15,993 bases of DNA from Acidobacteriota bacterium (GTDB lineage: Bacteria; Acidobacteriota; UBA6911; RPQK01; JADFOI01). The notes beneath the pieces are model-generated. The model was given only the letters and a program-made list of their open reading frames with translations, searched no databases and was not told the DNA's origin. Location: the NCBI GenBank assembly GCA_022545645.1, contig JACZQQ010000037.1, positions 1 to 15,993 of the forward strand. Direction: 5' to 3'. The first letter of the stretch is position 1. Each line of letters starts with the position of its first letter. Made by a program: the position numbers and the translations under genes. Shown in pieces: positions 1 through 6,591 of the stretch.

Positions 1-174
1 AATCCCCATTGGTCCCCCGACGGCCGTCATATTGCTTTCCAAAGCACACGAACCGGCTCCAAACAAATCTTCATCATGAATGCCGATGGGAAAAACTTAA
101 GACAAATCACCGCCTATGGTATCAACGAAAGTCCGGCATGGTCGGGTTATGCGGTGACTAAACCACAAGAATGA
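1..174 (+). CDS. tolB: TolB, C-terminal fragment (5' end outside window)
   Basis: Frame 1 is open from the window edge to a TGA at 172-174 and gives 57 residues. They include WSPDGRHIAF and QIFIMNADGKNLRQIT, the repeated blade motif of the TolB beta-propeller (WSPDG, then I(F/Y)xMxADG, then LT/IT). TolB is the periplasmic propeller of the Tol-Pal system and binds Pal. The last blade ends in ESPAWS followed by a short tail. pal follows after 18 nt on the same strand, the standard order, and this supports TolB over other propeller proteins. Only the 3' end can be seen. Confidence 0.9.
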   Translation, partial: NPHWSPDGRHIAFQSTRTGSKQIFIMNADGKNLRQITAYGINESPAWSGYAVTKPQE

Positions 175-192
175 GGATGGAGGAAAGCTGCC

Positions 193-972
193 ATGCGACG
201 CATTTCTCTTTATAATCTAAGTTGGTTCTTTTGTTTCTTGTGTTTGCTGACAGCGGCGGCCTGCCAGAAGAGGCCTCCCCCCAGAGCACCCTCGCCAAGT
301 GCTTCCCGCTCAAGCGATGCAACCCGCGATCGACAGGCTGGTCCCATGCCTACCGTGACCCTGACCGCTTCACCCAACACCATCGCGCGCGGAGAGCAGA
401 CCACACTGAGCTGGACAGCAACCAACACCATGTCGCTTTTGATCAATAGCGGTATCGGAAACGTCGCCGACAGCGGATCCTTGGTGGTCTCTCCTCGAGA
501 ATCCACCACCTATACGGCGACAGCCACCGGTTCCAGAGGAGAAGCCACATCCAGCACCCGCGTGACCGTAATGCCCCGATCGGCCCGGGCATTGATCACC
601 TCCACGGACTTGGACAATCTTCAACGGGCCGTCGAAGAGGGCAAGATCCAGCCCCTGTTTTTTGAGTACGATAAGGCGGGAATCACTGCCGGAGGGGAGC
701 GTGTCCTCAAGGAAAACGCCCGTTGGTTCAAACAGTTTCGAGATACAACCATCGTCATCGAAGGCCATTGCGACGAGCGAGGAACTGAGGAATACAATCT
801 GGCCTTAGGGGATCGACGGGCTCAGACGGCCAAAGCTTATCTGGTCCAACTGGGAATCGATCCCGCTCGCATGGAGACGATCTCCTTCGGCGAGGAGCGG
901 CCCTTTGCACCCGGGTACGACGAGGCTGCCTATCGACTCAACCGCCGCGCTCACTTTATAGTAACCCGGTAA
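193..972 (+). CDS. pal: Peptidoglycan-associated lipoprotein Pal with extra Ig-like domain
   Basis: This is an outer-membrane lipoprotein that ties the outer membrane to peptidoglycan and works with TolB. The start ATG has a GGAGG Shine-Dalgarno (179-183) 9 nt upstream. Residues 1-24 are a lipoprotein signal peptide ending TAAAC, with Cys24 as the predicted lipidated residue. A Pro/Ser-rich linker follows. Residues about 53-126 form an Ig/PKD-like beta domain (VTLTASPNTIARGEQTTLSW). The C-terminal OmpA-like domain (about 140-259) has FFEYDKAGI, GHCDERGTEEYN with Asp194, and the ALGDRRA segment with Arg209, the expected diaminopimelate-binding pair. At 259 residues it is longer than classic Pal (about 170-190) because of the Ig-like insert. 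It sits between tolB and cpoB, which confirms the identity. Confidence 0.95.
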   Translation: MRRISLYNLSWFFCFLCLLTAAACQKRPPPRAPSPSASRSSDATRDRQAGPMPTVTLTASPNTIARGEQTTLSWTATNTMSLLINSGIGNVADSGSLVVSPRESTTYTATATGSRGEATSSTRVTVMPRSARALITSTDLDNLQRAVEEGKIQPLFFEYDKAGITAGGERVLKENARWFKQFRDTTIVIEGHCDERGTEEYNLALGDRRAQTAKAYLVQLGIDPARMETISFGEERPFAPGYDEAAYRLNRRAHFIVTR

Positions 973-1098
973 AAAGGCTGACAACTGACACGAGACGGTA
1001 GGAACTCGAAACCTGGAACCTTGATTTGATTCCCGCTCTGCTCAAGGATAGAATTTGATAACCGACGACTAGTCTAATCCCGGCTAATGGAGACCATC
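973..1098. other. Spacer between pal and cpoB
   Basis: There is no gene here. It holds two heptamers (TGACAAC, TGACACG at 979-992) related to the repeat family seen in other spacers of this window. The rest shows no clear hairpin or promoter. I infer that it is transcribed as part of the tol-pal operon. Confidence 0.5.
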
Positions 1099-1905
1099 AT
1101 GAAGCGAATCCAACCGATCATGAGTTTTCTGCTGGTCCTGACGGGGTCCCTATCCTGGGGACTGGCAGGAACAGAAGAGGAGATTATTCGTCTTCAAAAC
1201 GACGTCCTGCAGGTGCAGAATCAGATTCGATTGCTTCAAAAAAGCGTTGATGACACCACGGCCATCTTGAAGTCTTTGCTGGAGCAATTAAATGACCAGA
1301 TGGCCACCAACAACGTCCAAATGGCCTCGGTGGGGGAAATCCTGCAAGCTCAAAGAATTGCTCAGGAGACTGCTTTGGATCAGGTGCGACAGGAGATCCA
1401 GAGTTTGAGCATTAAATGGGACGATACCAACACACGTATTGCCGCGCTTCAGCAAAAACTGCAGGAGAATCAACTTCAAGTCCAGTCACTGCGCAATGTC
1501 CCTTCGGCCGGAACCACCATCCAGCCTGACCAGGTTTATAGTTCGGTCTACAACGATTATCTGATGGGAAACTACGATTTGGCGATCGCCGGATTTCAGG
1601 ACTTTCTCGCCAATTATTCGGACAGCGAATATTCAGACAACGCCTCTTACTACCTGGGGGTTTGTTACAACGAGAAGGGATACTACGAGCAGGCCACGCG
1701 GGCTTTTGATCAGGTGATTAACCTCTATCCAAATGCCGACAAAACTCCGACTGCCTATTACAAAAAGGCCTTCGCCTTACAACAACTTCAACTCGACGTC
1801 GAAGCAGTTGAAACTCTAACTAAATTGGTGACTATCTTCCCAGACTCCCAGGAAGCCGTCCTGGCCCGTCAGGAACTGGCGTCACTGGGGATCGAAACGC
1901 CGTAG
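1099..1905 (+). CDS. cpoB: Cell division coordinator CpoB / YbgF-type TPR protein
   Basis: This is a periplasmic protein of the Tol-Pal cluster, known in E. coli to link Tol with septal peptidoglycan synthesis. I chose ATG 1099 rather than ATG 1087 because GGAG lies 6 nt before 1099, while 1087 has no ribosome site. The 268 residues start with a Sec signal peptide (MKRIQPIMSFLLVLTGSLSW, cleavage probably after GLAG). Next come about 110 residues of Gln/Leu-rich coiled coil, as in the YbgF trimerisation region. About 110 residues of TPR repeats finish the protein (YNDYLMGNYDLAIAGFQDFL, YYLGVCYNEKGYYEQATRAF, AYYKKAFALQQLQLDVEAVE). It is 126 nt after pal. The stop codon TAG lies inside a 14-nt palindrome (1901-1914). 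Confidence 0.88.
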   Translation: MKRIQPIMSFLLVLTGSLSWGLAGTEEEIIRLQNDVLQVQNQIRLLQKSVDDTTAILKSLLEQLNDQMATNNVQMASVGEILQAQRIAQETALDQVRQEIQSLSIKWDDTNTRIAALQQKLQENQLQVQSLRNVPSAGTTIQPDQVYSSVYNDYLMGNYDLAIAGFQDFLANYSDSEYSDNASYYLGVCYNEKGYYEQATRAFDQVINLYPNADKTPTAYYKKAFALQQLQLDVEAVETLTKLVTIFPDSQEAVLARQELASLGIETP

Positions 1906-1914
1906 CGCGCTACG
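1901..1914. repeat. 14-nt perfect palindrome containing the cpoB stop codon
   Basis: The sequence CGTAGCGCGCTACG is its own reverse complement and contains the TAG stop of cpoB (1903-1905). A second hairpin, 7-bp stem with TTC loop (GCGTCAC/GTGACGC), follows at 1928-1944. Together they could mark the end of the tol-pal transcript. No T-tract follows, so an intrinsic terminator is not shown. Confidence 0.6.
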
Positions 1915-1928
1915 CGCGCCTGTGCTGG

Positions 1929-2162
1929 CGTCACTTCGTGACGCGGTGCTTTCGTGCTGTGGCGCTGTCGCGCTGTGTCGTCAATTCGTGTACAAGCCCG
2001 TAGGGGCGCACGGCCGTGCGCCCTAAAAGCCGTTGATAAAGCAGGGTTTGTGGGCGCACAGCCGTGCGCCCCTACAGGCCTTAATCAAAATAGTGAAGAA
2101 CTACAGGCTTGTCTGTTGCTGGAATTCACGACAGCACAACAGCACCGCGTCACGAAGTGACG
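1929..2162. repeat. Nested inverted-repeat element (MITE-like) between convergent cpoB and ssb
   Basis: The outer arms 1929-1950 and 2141-2162 are a perfect 22-nt inverted repeat; each contains the CGTCAC/GTGACG hairpin. Just inside, the left arm has 8-nt units (CTGTGGCG, CTGTCGCG, CTGTGTCG) and the right arm has CACGACAG, CACAACAG. The inner arms are two GC-rich palindromes, 2000-2025 and 2052-2075, each built from GGGCGCAC and GTGCGCCC halves. They lie in opposite orientation, with GTAGGGGCGCAC at the left and GTGCGCCCCTAC at the right. No open frame here resembles a protein. It may be a non-autonomous mobile element, a bidirectional termination region, or both. Confidence 0.7.
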
Positions 2163-2181
2163 ACCGCACGACAGCACTCAA

Positions 2182-2625
2182 TCAAAAGGGGATGTCGTCC
2201 TCGGTCACTCCGGCGTCCATGGGTGCTTCTTCCGCTTTCCCGCCTTCCGCCGCTACTCCCACGGGCTCCTGCTTTTGCTCCTGCCGAGGCCCATCGGACG
2301 ACCGAGGACTCATCATGCGCATGTCTGAAGCGATAATCTCCGTAGTGCGACGCTTATTGCCATCCTTATCGTCCCACTCACGGGTCTGGATCCGCCCCTC
2401 GATAAAGACCAGTTGACCCTTGGTGAGATACTGATTTGAAATTTCAGCCAACTTGCTCCAGGTGACAATCTTGTGCCATTCCGTTCTCTCCTGGCGTTCC
2501 CCGTCTTGATTGTTCCACCGTTCATTGGTGGCCAGGGAAAAGTTGGTTACAGGGGTTCCCGAGGAGGTGTATCGCATCTCTGGATCCCCCCCTAAGTGCC
2601 CGACTAAAATGACCCGATTCACCAT
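2182..2625 (-). CDS. ssb: Single-stranded DNA-binding protein SSB
   Basis: The protein binds single-stranded DNA in replication and repair and recruits partners through its acidic tip. It has 147 residues. The N-terminal OB fold begins MVNRVILVGHLGGDPEMRYT, continues through NFSLATNE and EWHKIV and ends about IIASDMRMM. A flexible Gln/Gly/Glu-rich linker follows, then the C-terminal tip DDIPF, the canonical SSB interaction motif. ATG 2625 was chosen because GGAGG lies 8 nt upstream and because family members start MxNRVxLVG. An in-frame TTG at 2640 would put the ribosome site inside the gene. It lies downstream of htrA and converges on cpoB. PriA, an SSB partner, is encoded in the same window but about 11 kb away. 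Confidence 0.96.
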   Translation of the reverse strand: MVNRVILVGHLGGDPEMRYTSSGTPVTNFSLATNERWNNQDGERQERTEWHKIVTWSKLAEISNQYLTKGQLVFIEGRIQTREWDDKDGNKRRTTEIIASDMRMMSPRSSDGPRQEQKQEPVGVAAEGGKAEEAPMDAGVTEDDIPF

Positions 2626-2654
2626 AATAGCTACCTCCAATTAAGTCTCTGCTT

Positions 2655-2660
2655 ACTATA
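2655..2660 (-). promoter_or_regulatory. Candidate -10 box for ssb
   Basis: On the - strand this reads TATAGT, one mismatch from TATAAT, about 30 nt before the ssb ATG, so a leader of roughly 23 nt would result. No convincing -35 hexamer is found at 16-18 nt spacing (about 2677-2684). This is a weak call based only on the -10 match and its position. Confidence 0.3.
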
Positions 2661-2725
2661 ACGTCGCCCTCTGAAAAAATACGGAAACTTCTTCCGCAAA
2701 CCGTGGAGCCTATCCGTTGTCAATG

Positions 2726-2753
2726 GTCTGCTGTCTGTTGTCTGTTGTTTGTC
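2726..2753. repeat. Heptanucleotide repeat tract downstream of htrA
   Basis: Four 7-nt units in phase on the + strand: GTCTGCT, GTCTGTT, GTCTGTT, GTTTGTC. The tract lies directly after the htrA stop codon (TAA, - strand, 2754-2756). It belongs to the same GTCTGTT/GTCTGTG family as the tract at 6543-6591. Confidence 0.75.
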
Positions 2754-3905
2754 TTAAAACCGGAACCTCCCCTGGCCCTGCGTTCCCTCCAACTGCATCT
2801 CCTTTTCAATTTTTTTCTGACCTCTGTAATAGACCACAGAGATCCTATCTCCCGGGCGCTTGTCTTCCAGAATACTTGCCAGATCCTCCATTGAGGTAAC
2901 CGACTGACCTCCCAGAGCAACAATCACATCTCCTCCGATCAAGAGAGGGAGATTGCCGAAGAACACTCGTCTTTGCCCCCCTCGAATACCGGCCTGATCC
3001 GCTGAACTGCGGGACTCAACCTGGACCACCAGCAACCCTTCCTCAACGGGAAGCCGCAGAGCTTGTGCCAATCGAGGGCTCAGAGGTTGTCCTTGGATGC
3101 CGAACCAGGCCCGCAGGACCCGGCCATGCTCGAGAAGGTCGGGAAGGATTCTGCTCACAGTGTTGACAGGGACGGCGAAACCGATGCCCACACTTTCTCC
3201 TGTCCTGGAGAAGATGGCGGTGTTGATGCCAATGACTTCACCTCGCCTGTTCAACAAGGGTCCCCCGCTGTTTCCCGGATTAATGGCCGCGTCGGTCTGA
3301 ATGACATCATCGATGAGCCCAAAGTCGGTCCTCAAGGTTCTCTGCAGTGAAGAAATGATTCCCGTGGTGAGGGTCTGGTCCAAACCGAAGGGGTTCCCAA
3401 TGGCCAGGACTTTTTGACCCACCTTCAGATCATCACTTCTACCCAACTGGGCGGGATACAGCTTCTCCTCAGGGCAATCAATCTTCAAGACCGCAATGTC
3501 GTTGATGGGATCAATGCCCACTCGTTTCGCTTCGTATGTCTCCTTGTCATATAAGGTCACCTCCAAGCGCTCGGCATCTCGAATCACATGGTAGTTGGTC
3601 ACGATATGCCCTTTTTTATCGATGACAACACCGCTCCCCACCCCTTGACGGGGCACCACTTCAAGAAACCAGGTGTACTCCAGCGTTGTGGAGGTGATAT
3701 TGACCACTCCGCGACTTCGCGACTCATAGATTCTAATGTTGATCGATTCGTCTTCCGTCAGTGGAGTGTCGAAAGTAGCGCCGGAGGACTGCGCAAACTC
3801 AGCCTGAGTGGAAGGTGGGGAGGACCAGCGCAAAAAGAAAAACACCACTCCCGCCGAGATGAAGCTGCTGAATAAAACGATTTTCCAAAAATCACGGTTA
3901 GACAT
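2754..3905 (-). CDS. HtrA/DegS-type membrane-anchored serine protease with one PDZ domain
   Basis: Serine protease of envelope protein quality control. The 383 residues start with one membrane anchor (about 8-26, IVLFSSFISAGVVFFFL), so the protease faces the periplasm. The trypsin-like domain has the full triad: His106 (TNYHVI), Asp136 (NDIAVLKI) and Ser213 (NPGNSGGPLL). A single PDZ domain covers about 270-370 (GLLVVQVESRSSADQAGI ... GGDVIVALGGQSVTSMEDL). One anchor plus one PDZ resembles DegS more than DegP, but the role in sigma-E-like signalling cannot be read from sequence. The ribosome site GGAGG is 12 nt before the ATG, which is long. Heptamer repeats lie on both sides of the gene. Confidence 0.93.
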   Translation of the reverse strand: MSNRDFWKIVLFSSFISAGVVFFFLRWSSPPSTQAEFAQSSGATFDTPLTEDESINIRIYESRSRGVVNITSTTLEYTWFLEVVPRQGVGSGVVIDKKGHIVTNYHVIRDAERLEVTLYDKETYEAKRVGIDPINDIAVLKIDCPEEKLYPAQLGRSDDLKVGQKVLAIGNPFGLDQTLTTGIISSLQRTLRTDFGLIDDVIQTDAAINPGNSGGPLLNRRGEVIGINTAIFSRTGESVGIGFAVPVNTVSRILPDLLEHGRVLRAWFGIQGQPLSPRLAQALRLPVEEGLLVVQVESRSSADQAGIRGGQRRVFFGNLPLLIGGDVIVALGGQSVTSMEDLASILEDKRPGDRISVVYYRGQKKIEKEMQLEGTQGQGRFRF

Positions 3906-3930
3906 GAGAAGAAGCTTACCTCCTGACCGG

Positions 3931-4051
3931 CTGACAGCTGACAGTTAACCACAGACCACAGACAGGATGAAATTCCAAATCTCAAATCCCAAATCTCAAA
4001 CAAACTCCAAATATCAAATATCAAATCGAACTTGGGACTTGGGACTTGAGA
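3931..4051. repeat. Composite heptanucleotide repeat element, copy 1
   Basis: This fills most of the spacer between the cysteine hydrolase and htrA. On the + strand it runs in strict 7-nt phase: CTGACAG, CTGACAG, TTAACCA, CAGACCA, CAGACAG (3931-3965). Next come AAATCTC, AAATCCC, AAATCTC, a 4-nt break AAAC, AAACTCC, AAATATC, AAATATC (3977-4022). The last block is CTTGGGA, CTTGGGA, CTTGAGA (4031-4051). The order matches copy 2 at 9951-10115, including the AAAC break. Confidence 0.8.
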
Positions 4052-4080
4052 AATCTGGGTACGTTGTAGGCAGATTTCTC
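4048..4080 (-). terminator. Hairpin overlapping the stop codon of the cysteine hydrolase gene
   Basis: GAGAAATCTG (4048-4057) and CAGATTTCTC (4071-4080) form a perfect 10-bp stem with a 13-nt loop. The stem base overlaps the TGA stop (- strand, 4079-4081). It could end or stabilise the kds operon transcript. No T-tract follows on the - strand, so it is not a classic intrinsic terminator. Confidence 0.4.
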
Positions 4081-5005
4081 AAAACGGCAGCGGATCGGTA
4101 CTGAGGATGAAATGAATCCCCTGTTTCTCGAAGGCGGAAAACCTTTTCTCCGTCAGGGCGGCAAAATCGATATCCGGATGCTGAACCGGAGAAGTACAGT
4201 CCCGAAGGATGAAGATTTTGTCCAGCGTCTCTGGCTTGTCGGCAAACTCATCCACCAGATCTTCAAGGGTTTCCAGAACACAGTGGCTTGCCGCCTCGCC
4301 GGCAATGATGAGGACGTCATCCTTCTCCAGGTCCTCCAGAAAAGAGCCTCTTCCCCCCTCAGGAACCTCCGCAACGGGGATCTCTGGCTGAATGATCGAG
4401 TAATGTTCCGTTTTGGGAATACTTCCCTTCCTCCACCAGGTGGGCTGACTCTTGCGGGCTATGGAATGCCAGAACACGGCCGACCATAACTCGGGATCCA
4501 GGGCATTGCCGATACCTCCAATGGGGACATGGTAAGGCCAGATCGTGAGCTGTTTCTTTGCACCTTCCTCGAGCTTTCGGACATAAGCTGTAGACCACTC
4601 AGGCTCGAGCAAGGGACGCCACTTTCCTTGCCTGAGATCCTCCTGGGTGATGAGGGTAAAAGGAGCGGGGTGATGACCCTCTGGATCGGTCCACCAGGCT
4701 GGATGAAAAATCTGGTGGGGCAGGTGAGAGTCCAAAGAACAGGTGATGCTGCTGATGCGCCCGGCATTTCGATAGATAAATTCGACCAGGCGCCGGATAT
4801 CCTGTAGGGCACCGGGTACATAAAGGGTGCCCTGGGGGTGGCAAAAGTCCACCTGCATGTCAATGATCAACAGCTGAATTCGCTGTTGATCCTGGGAGGC
4901 GGGCGGCAACCCGGCCCCAGCTGCCTCCTGGGCCAGGGCCGCTACATCCGGGTAGAAGAGAGTGCCGATACGATCAGGATCGTAGCAACTGGGAAAATCC
5001 GCCAC
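4079..5005 (-). CDS. Isochorismatase/nicotinamidase-family cysteine hydrolase
   Basis: Member of the cysteine hydrolase superfamily, most like nicotinamidases (nicotinamide to nicotinate and ammonia). The 308 residues contain the expected parts: Asp49 in LIIDMQVDF, a metal-site segment LDSHLPHQIFHP (Asp92, His94, His101), Lys193 in KGSIPKTEHYS, and nucleophile Cys242 in GEAASHCVLETLEDL. It is longer than E. coli PncA (about 210 residues). The surplus lies in a 43-residue N-terminal extension and in a middle region (about 125-190). The start is GTG, 12 nt after kdsC, with a purine-rich GGGAAG upstream. It is the last gene of the kds block; no link with Kdo synthesis is obvious. The substrate is uncertain. 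Confidence 0.8.
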   Translation of the reverse strand: MADFPSCYDPDRIGTLFYPDVAALAQEAAGAGLPPASQDQQRIQLLIIDMQVDFCHPQGTLYVPGALQDIRRLVEFIYRNAGRISSITCSLDSHLPHQIFHPAWWTDPEGHHPAPFTLITQEDLRQGKWRPLLEPEWSTAYVRKLEEGAKKQLTIWPYHVPIGGIGNALDPELWSAVFWHSIARKSQPTWWRKGSIPKTEHYSIIQPEIPVAEVPEGGRGSFLEDLEKDDVLIIAGEAASHCVLETLEDLVDEFADKPETLDKIFILRDCTSPVQHPDIDFAALTEKRFSAFEKQGIHFILSTDPLPF

Positions 5006-5017
5006 TTCTCTCTTCCC

Positions 5018-5575
5018 TTAGCCCGACGGCACGGTTCCCGTTTTATCCAGTTCTTCGACGATGTTTTCCCACTTACCGGTGGTTTTAAGCATCAGATCCA
5101 CCACTTCGCGAACGGCCCCGCTACCGCCTTTCTCGCGGGTGACGTAGTGAACAGCACTCTTTACGGATTCCACGGCGTTGCCAGGCGCGGCAGAAAATCC
5201 TACCCGCTTCAGCAGGGGGAGATCGGGCAGATCATCGCCCATATAGGCAACTTCCGAGGCTTGCAGGTTTCTGTCCTTCAGGATCTTCTCGAAATCCCCT
5301 ACTTTGTCTCGAGAGCCCTGGACGACGATTTCAATACCCAACTCTCGGGCCCGAGCCGCCACTTCCTCACTGGTGCGTCCACTGAGAAAGCCGACCTCCC
5401 AGCCCACCTTCATGGCCAGTCGAATAGCCAGCCCGTCATAAACCGAGAAGAACTTGATTTCTTCACCACCGGGAAGCATGCCAATACGCCCGTCCGTCAA
5501 CACACCATCCACGTCCAATAAGATCAGGCGAATCTTTTGAAGGTTACCCACGACTTGAACCGGTAATGAGGTCAT
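5018..5575 (-). CDS. kdsC: 3-deoxy-D-manno-octulosonate 8-phosphate phosphatase KdsC
   Basis: HAD-superfamily phosphatase that converts Kdo-8-phosphate to Kdo, the third step of the Kdo pathway. The 185 residues match the normal length for KdsC. HAD motif I is LLDVDGVLTDG (Asp21, Asp23), motif II lies at FLSGRTS (Ser65), the motif III lysine is probably Lys91 (SRDKVGDF), and motif IV is MGDDLPDLPLL (Asp114, Asp115). No cap domain is present, as usual for the tetrameric KdsC class. The ATG is 3 nt after the kdsD stop, so translation is probably coupled. The neighbours kdsD, kdsA and kdsB support the assignment. Confidence 0.95.
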   Translation of the reverse strand: MTSLPVQVVGNLQKIRLILLDVDGVLTDGRIGMLPGGEEIKFFSVYDGLAIRLAMKVGWEVGFLSGRTSEEVAARARELGIEIVVQGSRDKVGDFEKILKDRNLQASEVAYMGDDLPDLPLLKRVGFSAAPGNAVESVKSAVHYVTREKGGSGAVREVVDLMLKTTGKWENIVEELDKTGTVPSG

Positions 5576-5578
5576 CGT

Positions 5579-6538
5579 CTAAAACATCTCCATTCCCCAG
5601 AGATCATGCAGGTGGATGATCCCGATGACTTTCTCAGAGGCATCCGTGACCATCAAAGAAGTGATCTTTTTTTGCTCCATGAGGTGGAGCGCACCTGTAG
5701 CGAGCTCATCCTCGTTAATGGTCAAGGGATTCTTGGTCATACACTGGCTGGCGGTCCGGGAGAGCACCTTTTCGCGCTCATCTTGAAGCAATCTTCTCAA
5801 ATCTCCATCCGAAATCACTCCAACCAGGCGATCATCGTCTTCGACAACACTGGTGATGCCCAGACCCTTTTTTGACATCTCGTAAATCACCGCATCCATT
5901 CCCGCCTCCATGCTCACTTTGGGAATTTTCTCTCCGCGATGCATCAGTTCCCCCACCTTTGCCAGCTTCTTACCCAGTCTCCCGCCGGGGTGCAGGCGGG
6001 CGAAATCCTCCACATGAAATCCCCTTTTCTCAGAGAGAGAAAGAGCCAAAGCATCTCCCAGGGCCATGGAAGCGGCGGTGGAAGCAGTCGGTGCCAACCC
6101 CAGGGGACAAGCTTCCCGGTCTACCCCGACATCCAGCACCAGATCCGCTCTTCTAGCCAGCGTGGAGTCGGTGTTGCCCACCATGGAGATCAAGGGAATC
6201 CCCAAACGCTTGATGGTTCCCAACAATTTCACCAGCTCCTCCGTTTCGCCACTGTTGGAGAGGGCCAGGACCACATCCTGGCTGGTGAGCATCCCCACAT
6301 CTCCGTGAACCGCCTCGGCCGGGTGAAGAAACACCGATGGCGTACCGGTACTGCTGAATGTGGCGGCAATCTTCCTGCAAACGATGCCCGACTTCCCCAT
6401 TCCCGTAGCCACCACCCGACCCTGGCAGTTGGCCAGCACTTCCACGGCCCGATCGAAGGATTCTCCAAGCCGCGGGATCAGACTCGAGATGGCATCCGCT
6501 TCAATCTGTAACACTCTGCGCCCAATTTCCTGGCTCAT
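5579..6538 (-). CDS. kdsD: Arabinose-5-phosphate isomerase KdsD (KpsF/GutQ family)
   Basis: Interconverts D-ribulose-5-phosphate and D-arabinose-5-phosphate, the first committed step to Kdo. The 319 residues include a SIS sugar-isomerase domain (about 35-170) with GMGKSGIVCRKIAATFSSTG, the HPAEAVHGD segment and SNSGETEE. The family signature RLHPGGRLGKKL follows (181-192). Two CBS domains (about 205-319) contain GLGITSVVEDDDRLVGVISDGDLRR and KITSLMVTDASEKVIGIIHLHDL. The ATG is 8 nt after the kdsA stop. No Shine-Dalgarno is visible, because that space is the end of a heptamer repeat (CAACTACC). Translation probably depends on coupling to kdsA. Confidence 0.96.
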   Translation of the reverse strand: MSQEIGRRVLQIEADAISSLIPRLGESFDRAVEVLANCQGRVVATGMGKSGIVCRKIAATFSSTGTPSVFLHPAEAVHGDVGMLTSQDVVLALSNSGETEELVKLLGTIKRLGIPLISMVGNTDSTLARRADLVLDVGVDREACPLGLAPTASTAASMALGDALALSLSEKRGFHVEDFARLHPGGRLGKKLAKVGELMHRGEKIPKVSMEAGMDAVIYEMSKKGLGITSVVEDDDRLVGVISDGDLRRLLQDEREKVLSRTASQCMTKNPLTINEDELATGALHLMEQKKITSLMVTDASEKVIGIIHLHDLWGMEMF

Positions 6539-6542
6539 GGTA

Positions 6543-6591
6543 GTTGTCAGTTGTCAGTTGTCTGTGGTCTGTGGTCTGTGGTCTGTTGCTC
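6543..6591. repeat. Heptanucleotide repeat across the kdsA-kdsD junction
   Basis: Seven consecutive 7-nt units on the + strand: GTTGTCA, GTTGTCA, GTTGTCT, GTGGTCT, GTGGTCT, GTGGTCT, GTTGCTC. The tract encodes the C-terminal tail of KdsA, includes its stop codon, and ends 4 nt before the kdsD ATG. The first six units are perfectly in phase with few substitutions. Confidence 0.85.

Noticed and set aside
1954..2416. Several + strand frames in the cpoB-ssb spacer
   Set aside because: They are made of inverted repeats and antisense ssb sequence, and no ribosome site or protein motif is present.
2626..2640. TTG start for ssb, five codons earlier
   Set aside because: The GGAGG ribosome site would fall inside the gene, and SSB proteins start at the MVNRV position.
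3931..4051. CRISPR array
   Set aside because: Units are 7 nt and directly adjacent, with no unique spacers of CRISPR size and no cas genes.
4838..5521. 227-residue + strand frame
   Set aside because: It is antisense to kdsC and the start of the cysteine hydrolase, which have clear motifs; the frame has none.
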